Shown here: positions 50,707-57,259 of the stretch, in pieces
Layout: the number at the start of each line of letters is the position of its first letter
Position numbering within the stretch: the stretch's first letter is position 1
Assembly: GCA_024398965.1 (NCBI GenBank)
Contig: JAKSIF010000016.1
Location: 1 to 57,259, forward strand
Direction of reading: 5' to 3'
Source: Fibrobacter sp.
GTDB lineage: Bacteria; Fibrobacterota; Fibrobacteria; Fibrobacterales; Fibrobacteraceae
DNA length: 57,259 nt
Made by a program: the position numbers and the translations under genes
Notes under the pieces: generated by a model
Databases searched by the model: none
Told to the model about the DNA's origin: nothing
What the model saw: only the letters and a program-made list of their open reading frames with translations

Positions 50707-52326
50707 ATGACGATGCGTAAACTTATTACCATATTGTCACTTTTGACAGCTGCAGGCTATGCCGCCGATTACGAACGTTCGAATTGGCGTACTCAGCTGT
50801 ATTTGCAGGGTGAACCTGCGTTCTTGACTTTTGAAGGCGAGAACAAGCTTCTCGATGACGGTATCGATACCGAAGTCCTGACTGTTCCCGTATCCGTCGG
50901 TGCATTGTGGTCTCCGCTGATCACCCCGTTCTGGAAGGCCGACATTCCCTTCACCATCTGGCTTGGCGTCGAAGTAAACTCCATCCAGCTGGGTACCATT
51001 GAAGACAACCCCAAGTACACCATCAGGGACGACGAATACGGTGGTGACCGCAAGGGTGAACAGGACGACCGCGAGCTGTGGTTCATGACCTACGCCCCCT
51101 CCCTGTTGGCTGGTTTCACCGTAAATTTGGCCGGCGACTTTGACCTCCGCGTCCTGGGCGGTTATGGTCTGCACTTCTTCTCTTTCTATGACGACTACTC
51201 CGGTAATACTGAGCAGCATACCGAAGTCGCTCCCACCGCATTCGTTTCTGGCGCTTTGGAATATCGCATCACCGAAGCCTTCCAGGATGTTGATTTTAAG
51301 ATTGGTCTCAATGTTCGTAAGGAATTCCTCCCCTACGAAGACATCAAGGCTAGAAAGAAGGACAGGAGCCCCAGCCCCTCTCCCTATTCCAGCTTGACCA
51401 TGAGCAAGATTGAATACAAGTGGCCCGTACGCGTCGGCTTGGAACTGTCCTTTGACTTCGGCCGCGAAAGCCGCCGAGACCGCAAGATGCGTTTCAAGCT
51501 TCATGACCGCGACGACGTACTGCGCAAGAACAGCGAAGTCAAGGATACCTTGTCCGACTGGGACTGCATGGCCATTGAACGCGACTACCGCTTCTATCTT
51601 GACGAAGACGGCAATCTGCCCGACATGACTGAAGCATACACCCGCACCCAGTTTACCGACGTGCTTGAAAGCTACCTGGCATTCTGCCACCCGGCAGACC
51701 TTGCCACCAAGGAACAGCTTTACGCCGCCATGGATAGCAGCAAGGTTGAACTTAAGGAATACCAGGTCCGCCAGGAAGACGGCCGTTTCGAACAGGTCAT
51801 GGCCTCCAACGACCCCGAAATGCTTGAAATGTTCCTCCAGTACTATCCGGATTCTCCCCGTCGTGCTGAAGTCGAAAACAAGCTGAGATCCTTAAGCGAA
51901 TACGACAAGTTCCGCGTCATTCAGGCGCAGAACACCTTCAAGGCTTACCTCGCCTACCTGAACGACAATCCCAACGGGGCATTCCGCGACGAAGCCGAAG
52001 CAGGTATCTTTGAACTGGTCAAGTCCGGCAACCGCCTGAAAGACTACGAAATCTATCTGAAGCGCTTCCCCGAAGGCAAGTACGTTGAAGAAGCAAAGGC
52101 TGCACTCAAGAAGGCCAACGAAGATGCCTCCATGATTGAGTACCAGACAAACGTTCAAAACAGCGAACCTCCCGCAGTAGAAGCCCAGCCGGAACCCGAA
52201 GAACCGGTCGCCGAAGAACCTGAAGAAGAAGCTCCTGTCAAGAACAAGAAGAAGGGCAAGGCTAGCAAGAAAGACAAAAAAGCTAAAGCCAAGGCAAAGC
52301 CTGCCAAGGGCAAGAAGAAGAAGTAA
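50707..52326 (+). CDS. Barrel protein with TPR-like helices and lysine-rich tail
   Basis: A 539-residue protein. Signal peptide (1-19, ending AGYAA) is followed by outer-membrane-like strands to about 265 (FTIWLGVEVNSIQLG, LLAGFTVNLAGDFDLRVLG). From about 285 to 480 it is helical with TPR/Sel1-like repeats (PEMLEMFLQYYPDSPRRAEVE and similar lines, split here around 360-385). An acidic Pro/Glu stretch (about 488-510) follows, then a basic tail of alternating KKGKASKKDKKAKAKAK to the end. A basic tail on an exported protein could bind acidic polymers or murein, but this is inference. No family recognised. A terminator follows at 52354. Confidence 0.6.
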   Translation: MTMRKLITILSLLTAAGYAADYERSNWRTQLYLQGEPAFLTFEGENKLLDDGIDTEVLTVPVSVGALWSPLITPFWKADIPFTIWLGVEVNSIQLGTIEDNPKYTIRDDEYGGDRKGEQDDRELWFMTYAPSLLAGFTVNLAGDFDLRVLGGYGLHFFSFYDDYSGNTEQHTEVAPTAFVSGALEYRITEAFQDVDFKIGLNVRKEFLPYEDIKARKKDRSPSPSPYSSLTMSKIEYKWPVRVGLELSFDFGRESRRDRKMRFKLHDRDDVLRKNSEVKDTLSDWDCMAIERDYRFYLDEDGNLPDMTEAYTRTQFTDVLESYLAFCHPADLATKEQLYAAMDSSKVELKEYQVRQEDGRFEQVMASNDPEMLEMFLQYYPDSPRRAEVENKLRSLSEYDKFRVIQAQNTFKAYLAYLNDNPNGAFRDEAEAGIFELVKSGNRLKDYEIYLKRFPEGKYVEEAKAALKKANEDASMIEYQTNVQNSEPPAVEAQPEPEEPVAEEPEEEAPVKNKKKGKASKKDKKAKAKAKPAKGKKKK

Positions 52327-52353
52327 CTTACTCTAGCTTGTTCTAAAGTATTG

Positions 52354-52383
52354 AAGCGCGGCTGTTACCAGTCGCGCTTTTTT
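52354..52383 (+). terminator. Terminator merging into the dedA -10 element
   Basis: Stem AAGCGCG (52354-52360) / CGCGCTT (52373-52379) with a 12-nt loop, then six T (52378-52383). The last T of the tract is the first base of TATATTTG, the -10 of dedA. Confidence 0.75.
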
Positions 52384-52388
52384 ATATT
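52383..52388 (+). promoter_or_regulatory. -10 element (TATATTTG) of dedA
   Basis: TATATT followed by TG, ending 7 nt before the ATG at 52396; no Shine-Dalgarno. No good -35 box is visible, as the region is occupied by the terminator stem. Confidence 0.5.
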
Positions 52389-52395
52389 TGCCATC

Positions 52396-53016
52396 ATGAT
52401 TTACGACGTAATTATTGACTGGTATAACGCCCACCTGAACTACGGCACCATCACACTCCTGATGACCGTAGAAAGTTCCTTCATTCCCTTCCCTTCGGAA
52501 CTGGTGGTTCCTCCCGCAGCCTACAAGGCTCTGCAGTCAGACTCCGGCCTCAACATTTTCCTCATCGTCCTTTTTGCAAGCATTGGCGCCCTTATCGGAG
52601 CCTTCATCAACTACTACCTGGCAAAGTTCCTGGGACGCCCCATTATCTACAAGTTCGTAGACAGCCGCCTAGGACACTTCCTGCTTTTGGACAGCCAGAA
52701 GGTTGAAAAAGCGGAAGCCTTCTTTAGAGATCATGGCGCAATCTCCACCTTGGTCGGGCGATTCATCCCCGTCATTCGTCAGCTCATTTCAATTCCCGCA
52801 GGCATCGCCGGAATGAAGCTACTCCCCTTCACCATCTTTACGGCCATTGGCGCCATCCTGTGGAACGTCATCCTGGCAGTGCTGGGTTATGTGGCCCACG
52901 GCCAGAAGGACCTTATCCAGGCCTACAGCCACGAAATGTCCATCGGCCTTGTGGGACTTGGCGTACTGTTCATCGGCTACATGACATGGAACGCATTTAA
53001 GCCCCGCAAGAAATAA
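52396..53016 (+). CDS. DedA/VTT-family membrane protein
   Basis: A 206-residue polytopic membrane protein. Family marks are VESSFIPFPSELVVPPAAYKA near 23-43, LIGAFINYYLAKFLGRPI and RFIPVIRQLISIPAGIAGM near 126-144. DedA proteins are now linked to lipid scrambling or lipid-carrier (undecaprenyl phosphate) recycling and membrane homeostasis. The ATG at 52396 is preferred to an in-frame start 45 bp upstream, which would lie inside the preceding terminator and before the -10. Confidence 0.88.
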   Translation: MIYDVIIDWYNAHLNYGTITLLMTVESSFIPFPSELVVPPAAYKALQSDSGLNIFLIVLFASIGALIGAFINYYLAKFLGRPIIYKFVDSRLGHFLLLDSQKVEKAEAFFRDHGAISTLVGRFIPVIRQLISIPAGIAGMKLLPFTIFTAIGAILWNVILAVLGYVAHGQKDLIQAYSHEMSIGLVGLGVLFIGYMTWNAFKPRKK

Positions 53017-53038
53017 TACCGGCAGACTTTTAACGTAC

Positions 53039-53065
53039 AAAAGCCTCCCCTACGGGAGGCTTTTT
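53039..53065. terminator. Bidirectional terminator between dedA and carbonic anhydrase
   Basis: Stem AAGCCTCCC (53041-53049) / GGGAGGCTT (53054-53062), loop CTAC, A-run before and T-run after. Suits both converging genes. Confidence 0.85.
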
Positions 53066-53087
53066 GCATCCTCAATCCAGGGTTCGG

Positions 53088-53627
53088 TTACAGAGCCCTC
53101 AAGGCACCTGTCTCAGAATCCATGATATAACCGCGGACCACAATATCCTTGGGGACCAACGGGTGGTTCTTCACCAAGTCAACGGTTTCAAGAACTGCGG
53201 CATCCGTATCTTCAAATCCATGAAGCCAAGAATCCAGGTCGATTCCGCAGTGGCGCATCAAGCTAATATGCTCATCGTCTACGCCGCGTTCCTTCATCAA
53301 GTGAAGCATTTCCTGGGCATCCATGCCCTGCACGCCGCAACCGGTATGACCGATGATCATGATTTCGTTCACCCCAAGTTCGTAGATGGCAACAAGAAGG
53401 CTGCGGACCGTACTATCAAAGGGATTGGTAATGGTTCCACCGGCGTTCTTGATCATCTTCACGTCGCCATTCTTGATACCAAGGGCTGCCGGAAGAAGTT
53501 CCACCAGGCGGGTATCCATACAGGTGACAATTGCAATTTTCTTATCGGGATACTTGCTGGTAGCGAACTTTTCGTAGCCCTTACTAGCAACAAATTCCTT
53601 GTTAAAAGCAAGCATTTCGTTAATCAT
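53088..53627 (-). CDS. Beta-class carbonic anhydrase
   Basis: A 179-residue enzyme interconverting CO2 and bicarbonate. Zinc ligands and the active-site dyad are visible: CMDTRL (Cys36, Asp38, Arg40) and HTGCG (His and Cys near 94-97). The rest, INEMLAFNKEFVASKGYEK at the start and VRGYIMDSETGAL at the end, fits the short single-domain beta-CA group. In a succinate-producing, CO2-fixing anaerobe bicarbonate supply would be useful, though that is inference. The ATG overlaps the stop of the upstream M16 gene by 4 bp (ATGA). Confidence 0.9.
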   Translation of the reverse strand: MINEMLAFNKEFVASKGYEKFATSKYPDKKIAIVTCMDTRLVELLPAALGIKNGDVKMIKNAGGTITNPFDSTVRSLLVAIYELGVNEIMIIGHTGCGVQGMDAQEMLHLMKERGVDDEHISLMRHCGIDLDSWLHGFEDTDAAVLETVDLVKNHPLVPKDIVVRGYIMDSETGALRAL

Positions 53628-55096
53628 TTCTTTTCCTTCAGCAAGAATCCTGCAACAGACTTTTCACGAACAAAGATTTCCTTGGCGGCTTCCTGAACAT
53701 CCGTAGCGCTGACCTTGTTCAATTCATCAGCCCACTGCAAGAAAATGCGATAGTCTCCATACATTTCGTACCAGGCAAGCATGGTAGCCACGTTTTCCAT
53801 ATCCGTAAGGCTACGGACAAGGCCTGCGTAGGCACGGTTCTTCACCTTTTCAAAATCACGGGCGCTCACCGTTTCTGTCTTAAGCTTTTCCAGTTCATCC
53901 CAAACAACAGCCTCCACCTTAGCAGGATCTGCATCGGGGCGCATGGTCACACGAACACTGAACTCGCTGACATACTTGTTGGGGCTGTTGCTTGCGCTAA
54001 CACTTACAGCCAACTTTTCCTGCTCCACAAGCCTCTTGTAAAGGCGACCAGAACGACCGTTCAGCACACCTTCTGCAATGTCCAGAGGATAAAGAATCTG
54101 GTTTCCAACTTCCGGCGTCTTGAACACCAAGGTAAACAAGTTCGGAGCATCGGGACGCTTTACCGTCAAGCGTTTTTCGCCGACCTGTTCCGGATCGCGG
54201 ATTGTCAAGGGCGGGAATGTTTCCCCTGCAGGAATCTTTGCGAAATACTTCTTCACCATTTCCATGGTAGAGGTGGTATCAAGATCTCCCGCAAGAACAA
54301 GAATCGCGTTACGAGGCTTGTAGTACTTGCGATAGTGTTCATCAGCCATTTCACGAGTCAGGTTCATGATATCGCTGGGCCAGCCGATGGTAGGAACACG
54401 ATAAGGGAAAGCCTCATAGATCATGGAGTTCAAAGTCTCATAGAAACGACCCGTCGGCTTGTCGTCATAACGCATACGACGTTCTTCACGGACAACGGAG
54501 CGTTCAGAATAGAATTCGCGAAGCACAGCATTCTGCATGCGGTCTGCTTCAAGCCACATAAAAAGCTCAATCTTGTTCTTTGGCAAAGTAACAATGTAGG
54601 CTGTCATCAAGTCCGTGGTAAAGGCATTCAAGCCTGTACCGCCGGCAGCCTGGTAAGCGCTCCACAGTTCATCTTTCACAAAGATCTTACGGTGTTCATT
54701 CACAACGGAATCATGTTCTGCAATCAGCTTATTAGCGGTTGCCGTATCACCAGACAAGACTGCGGGGCGAATCAAAGCCTGCAAGCTATCCTGGGTTGCC
54801 ATGAACTTAGCGTCGGCAACACTATCCTGGATACCGACCTTCTTGGTGCCCTTGAACAGTTCGTGTTCCAGCATATGGGCCAGGCCAGACTTACCAGGGA
54901 CTTCGTGAACGGAACCGGTTACGTAGAACAAGCGACAACTTACCGTAGGAGCCTGCTTATTGGGATGCAGCAAAACCGTAAGGCCGTTATCTAGGACTTC
55001 CTTATGGACCGGCATATTGACGGACGCCGCATTTGCATGGCTGGCCAACCCAAAGGCAGCCATTGCAGCAAAACATACTTTAACAAAAAACTTCAT
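53624..55096 (-). CDS. M16-family zinc peptidase
   Basis: A 490-residue exported peptidase. Signal peptide (1-22, ending ASHANA) is followed by the inverted zinc motif HxxEH as HMLEHELFKGT near residue 70 and the distal glutamate region SVVREERRMRYDD near 205. The C-terminal half-domain contains PLDIAEGVLNGRSGRL. The extra segment between the motif and the usual GGxxNA (here GGTGLNAFTTDLMTAY) is longer than normal by about 50 residues. It probably acts in the periplasm on peptides or misfolded outer-membrane proteins. Starts at 55096 or 55102 are possible. The promoter may lie in the adjoining tandem repeat. Confidence 0.85.
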   Translation of the reverse strand: MKFFVKVCFAAMAAFGLASHANAASVNMPVHKEVLDNGLTVLLHPNKQAPTVSCRLFYVTGSVHEVPGKSGLAHMLEHELFKGTKKVGIQDSVADAKFMATQDSLQALIRPAVLSGDTATANKLIAEHDSVVNEHRKIFVKDELWSAYQAAGGTGLNAFTTDLMTAYIVTLPKNKIELFMWLEADRMQNAVLREFYSERSVVREERRMRYDDKPTGRFYETLNSMIYEAFPYRVPTIGWPSDIMNLTREMADEHYRKYYKPRNAILVLAGDLDTTSTMEMVKKYFAKIPAGETFPPLTIRDPEQVGEKRLTVKRPDAPNLFTLVFKTPEVGNQILYPLDIAEGVLNGRSGRLYKRLVEQEKLAVSVSASNSPNKYVSEFSVRVTMRPDADPAKVEAVVWDELEKLKTETVSARDFEKVKNRAYAGLVRSLTDMENVATMLAWYEMYGDYRIFLQWADELNKVSATDVQEAAKEIFVREKSVAGFLLKEKK

Positions 55097-55110
55097 ACCC
55101 ATAAAGTAGA

Positions 55111-55424
55111 AAAGTATATCAAGGCGAGAGCAGCGGCGGGGCATTTATGCACCGACATTGCCGAGCCGTTATACTTTCTAAAAAAGTATATCAAGGCGAG
55201 AGCAGCGGCGGGACATTTATGCACCGACATTGCCGAGCCGCTATACTTTCTAAAAAAGTATATCAAGGCGAGTGTAGCGGCGGGGCATTTATGCACCGAC
55301 ATTGCCGAGCCGTTATACTTTCTAAAAAAGTATATCAAGGCGAGAGCAGCGGCGGGACATTTATGCACCGACATTGCCGAGCCGTTATACTTTCTAAAAA
55401 AGTATTTCGAGACGAGTGTAGCGG
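55111..55424. repeat. 72-bp tandem repeat, four full copies plus a partial fifth
   Basis: Units begin at 55111, 55183, 55255 and 55327; a diverged partial copy begins at 55399. Each starts AAAGTATATCAAGGCGAG, has a central CGGCGGG(G/A)CATTTATGCACCGAC and ends GCCG(T/C)TATACTTTCTAA. At each junction TATACTTT-CTAAA-AAAGTATA makes an 8-bp hairpin. Copies differ at a few sites (GAGAGCAGC or GAGTGTAGC; GGGG or GGGA; CCGT or CCGC). The period is a multiple of three, so several frames stay open, but none has a convincing start. It lies directly upstream of the M16 gene and supplies TATACT 16 nt before its ATG. Confidence 0.92.
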
Positions 55425-55458
55425 TTGAACGCGACCGCAAACCTTTTGTAAGCAAAGA

Positions 55459-55488
55459 AACCCGGGTCCATGACTCGGGTTCTTTTTT
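55459..55488. terminator. Terminator after the small lipoprotein gene
   Basis: Stem AACCCG (55459-55464) / CGGGTT (55476-55481) with T7 on plus and a TTTCTTT tract on minus. The minus-strand lipoprotein ends 8 bp away. Confidence 0.6.
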
Positions 55489-55496
55489 TCCGAATG

Positions 55497-55844
55497 TCAG
55501 CCCCCAAGACCGGGGCTTGCGCTTATGCAGAATAACATGGCCAATACGAGAACTCCACCGGCTATGGCGAGAATGCCCATGGTAGTGGAAAAAATGATTT
55601 CCGCGGCACTTGTTTTATTTTCCGCAGGCGCTGGTTCATCGTTGGATTCGCTCTGCTGGGAGGTGGAATCCTGAACAGATGCGGCTGTCCCGCTTTGGGC
55701 GTTGGTGGGATTGTTTGAGGATGAATTGACTAACACAGCTGTTCCACCGACAACGAGACCAGCAGTTGCTCCGACAGCGGGAGTGCAACCATTTAGGTTA
55801 ACCAGTAATGCGAGGGATAACAAAGCGATTCGAATAAGCTTCAT
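55497..55844 (-). CDS. Small lipoprotein with C-terminal membrane helix
   Basis: A 115-residue protein with lipobox LNGC (Cys20). A glycine/valine segment follows (VGATAGLVVGGTAVLV), then a Ser/Asn/Gln/Glu-rich linker and a C-terminal helix (IIFSTTMGILAIAGGVLVLAMLF). A lipid anchor plus a helix is unusual. The first glycine-rich stretch resembles glycine-zipper membrane motifs. Family unknown. There is no Shine-Dalgarno, and a TATATT -10 ends 8 nt before the ATG. Confidence 0.6.
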   Translation of the reverse strand: MKLIRIALLSLALLVNLNGCTPAVGATAGLVVGGTAVLVNSSSNNPTNAQSGTAASVQDSTSQQSESNDEPAPAENKTSAAEIIFSTTMGILAIAGGVLVLAMLFCISASPGLGG

Positions 55845-55852
55845 TACCGAAT

Positions 55853-55858
55853 AATATA
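55853..55858 (-). promoter_or_regulatory. -10 element (TATATT) of the small lipoprotein gene
   Basis: TATATT on the minus strand, directly after the T-tract of the hairpin at 55860-55893 and 8 nt before the ATG at 55844. Confidence 0.5.
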
Positions 55859-55859
55859 C

Positions 55860-55893
55860 AAAAAAGGTTAAAGGACGAATCCTTCAACCTTTA
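55860..55893 (-). terminator. Terminator downstream of serC
   Basis: On the minus strand a stem AAAGGTTGAAGGA ... TCCTTTAACCTTT with one mismatch (arms about 55893-55881 and 55876-55863) is followed by T. It lies 55 bp beyond serC and abuts the next gene's -10. Between it and serC is a short imperfect repeat CCTGGAACCTCG / CCTGGAGCCTCG (55916-55942). Confidence 0.7.
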
Positions 55894-55948
55894 AACTTGC
55901 GGTGCGAACCAGAATCCTGGAACCTCGCGCCTGGAGCCTCGAACCTAA

Positions 55949-57067
55949 TTAGCCCAAGATCTTCTTTTCGTAGTCGCCCATGCAGTCAACGAGAGCCTGG
56001 ACGCCTTCGATAGGCATTGCGTTGTAGATGGAAGCGCGGAAGCCGCCAACAGAACGGTGACCCTTGATCTGGACGAGGCCCTTGGACTTTGCGAATTCGA
56101 TGAAGTCCTTAGCCATGTCTGCATCCTTTTCTTCGGAAACAACTTCGCGGTTGAAGACGAAGGGAACGTTCATGAGAGAACGGTCTTCCTTAGCAGCGGT
56201 ACCGACGAACACCTTGGAGTTGTCGATGGCGCTGTAAAGGAGAGCAGCCTTTTCGCGGTTGATCTTTTCGATAGCGTCAACACCGCCGATCTGCTTGAGC
56301 CAGTTGAGGGTGCGGTTCATGGTGTAGACTGCGAATACCGGAGGAGTGTTGAACATGGAGTTCACGCCGGTCTTTTCGTCGAGATGAGTCTTGAAGTTCA
56401 GCATGGTGGGGATCTGACGATCGACCTTGCCCAGCAAGTCCTTACGGATGATGGAAACGGTAACGCCAGCGCAGGAGATGTTCTTCTGAGCGCCGCCGTA
56501 GATCACGCCGAAGTCTTCCACGTTCACCTTGCGGGCGAGGAAGTCGGAGCTCATGTCAGCCATGAGGAAGCCGGACTTGGGCTTGGGGAAGTTGTGCCAT
56601 TCGGTACCGTAAATGGTGTTGTTGGCAGTAACGTGGAGGTAGGTTGCGTTGTCAGAGAGCTGCAGGTTCTTGTCGATGTGGTTGTACACATCAGCCTTGG
56701 TGGAGCAAGCAACGTTAACGTTACCGAACTGCTTAGCTTCCTTGAGAGCCTTGTTTGCCCAGACACCAGTGTCGGTGTAGTCGGCAACGCCGTCGGCCGG
56801 GAGGAAATTCATCGGCATCATGCAGAACAAGAGAGAGCAGCCGCCGCCGAGGAAAATGATATCGTAGTTGGCGGGAATACCCATGAGGTCGCGAAGGAGC
56901 TGTTCAGTTTCGAGGAACATGTTCTCGATGGGCTTTGAACGGTGACTCATGGAGAGAATGCTGATGCCGGAGTTTGCATAGTCGATGCATGCTTCAGAAG
57001 CTTCCTTGAGTGCTTGTTCGGGCAGGACAGACGGGCCTGCGCTAAAGTTATAGACCTTATTAGCCAT
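55949..57067 (-). CDS. serC: Phosphoserine aminotransferase
   Basis: A 372-residue PLP enzyme making phosphoserine (serine route) and the matching vitamin B6 intermediate. The start is YNFSAGPSVLPEQAL. The block SHRSKPIENMFLETEQLLRDL and the PLP-lysine segment VIYGGAQKNISCAGVT (Lys near 197) are canonical; the end RASIYNAMPIEGVQALVD also fits. The ATG at 57067 (MANKVYNF) has AAGGAAC upstream and is chosen over a longer reading from 57148. The 57149-57259 remainder shows no gene. Confidence 0.95.
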   Translation of the reverse strand: MANKVYNFSAGPSVLPEQALKEASEACIDYANSGISILSMSHRSKPIENMFLETEQLLRDLMGIPANYDIIFLGGGCSLLFCMMPMNFLPADGVADYTDTGVWANKALKEAKQFGNVNVACSTKADVYNHIDKNLQLSDNATYLHVTANNTIYGTEWHNFPKPKSGFLMADMSSDFLARKVNVEDFGVIYGGAQKNISCAGVTVSIIRKDLLGKVDRQIPTMLNFKTHLDEKTGVNSMFNTPPVFAVYTMNRTLNWLKQIGGVDAIEKINREKAALLYSAIDNSKVFVGTAAKEDRSLMNVPFVFNREVVSEEKDADMAKDFIEFAKSKGLVQIKGHRSVGGFRASIYNAMPIEGVQALVDCMGDYEKKILG

Positions 57068-57148
57068 GATAATGTTCCTTATTTGGGGGTTAAAACCTAA
57101 TGGTTTTTTGACGGGGTAAAATTTAGTAAATGCGGGAAAAAATTGCAA

Positions 57149-57259
57149 TTGTTAGTTACGATTTCTGAATTCCCAGAGCAAATTCCGCTGCTTTGGCGCA
57201 ACTTCGCCGGGACAAAGCCCCTCAAAGTACCTGGAGTTTTTGGGCGTTCCCCCGGCTCC
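57149..57259. other. Window-edge non-coding stretch with GC-rich end
   Basis: 111 bp upstream of serC. I see no gene in it. The last 25 bp (GGGCGTTCCCCCGGCTCC at the end) are G+C-rich and unlike the AT-rich intergenic DNA elsewhere in the window. They could be the start of a repeat or a gene cut off by the window. Confidence 0.3.

Noticed and set aside
55111-55424. CRISPR array
   Set aside because: Units are 72 bp and contiguous with no unique spacers, and no cas genes are present.
55004-55585. Open frames of up to 193 codons across the 72-bp repeat, on both strands, as a repeat protein
   Set aside because: They are open only because the repeat period is a multiple of three. Three frames on two strands are equally open, none has a good start, and the plus frame overlaps the M16 start.

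Overview
The window looks like a chromosomal segment of a Fibrobacter-type bacterium (FCB group, rumen/gut cellulose degrader). The grounds are: moderate G+C; many lipoproteins with an ACGDD-S-rich start; a lipoprotein family-5 cellulase; many predicted outer-membrane beta-barrels; a eukaryote-like HisA; and Bacteroidetes-like TATATTTG -10 elements. I see no phage, transposase, plasmid or CRISPR signature. This is mostly core and envelope chromosome, densely packed and arranged in short operons.

Layout. 1-0.8 kb: a truncated lipoprotein and a DUF3467 protein with a heavily structured leader. 1-4.4 kb: the anaerobic (class III) ribonucleotide reductase locus. The reductase is split: the 776-residue catalytic chain lacks the glycyl-radical domain, which is encoded by its own 52-codon gene immediately downstream, followed by the activase nrdG. 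A large inverted repeat with NrdR-box-like sequence lies upstream. 4.8-11.6 kb (minus): a SIMPL-domain protein, then the operon lptF-lptG-GGDEF protein-sodium/solute symporter. 11.6-16.1 kb (plus): bamD, a barrel protein, a PHP metallohydrolase and a rhomboid protease. 16.2-19 kb: a YfgM-like TPR protein, tRNA-Thr(CGT) and an XPB-type helicase. 19-27 kb (plus): aroE, a fused aroK-aroB, a sugar epimerase, an Svf1/CrtC-like lipocalin protein, hisA, a GT4 glycosyltransferase and mutY. 27-31.5 kb (minus): fmt-rsmB-two envelope proteins, all overlapping. 31.6-34.2 kb: lrgAB and an orphan SagB-like double nitroreductase. 34.3-40 kb (plus): the GH5 cellulase and a 1196-residue protein joining an HEFSH metallopeptidase, a beta-propeller and a predicted barrel. 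40-45 kb (minus): small lipoproteins, a barrel, an RumA-type rRNA methyltransferase, an orphan OppF and xseB. 45-52.3 kb (plus): a coupled cluster of three paralogous lipoproteins, two PEGA-like/TM-hairpin proteins and a barrel with a lysine-rich tail. 52.4-57.1 kb: DedA, beta-carbonic anhydrase, an M16 peptidase, a 72-bp tandem repeat, a small lipoprotein and serC.

Most interesting points: (1) the split glycyl-radical reductase; (2) the 45-52 kb envelope cluster of unknown function; (3) a recurrent promoter layout in which a TATATT-like -10 sits only 6-9 nt before the ATG with no Shine-Dalgarno, implying leaderless mRNAs. One case is a divergent pair sharing one overlapping -10, and in others the T-tract of an upstream terminator runs into or close to the -10. 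All functional names come from reading motifs by eye; no database search was possible.
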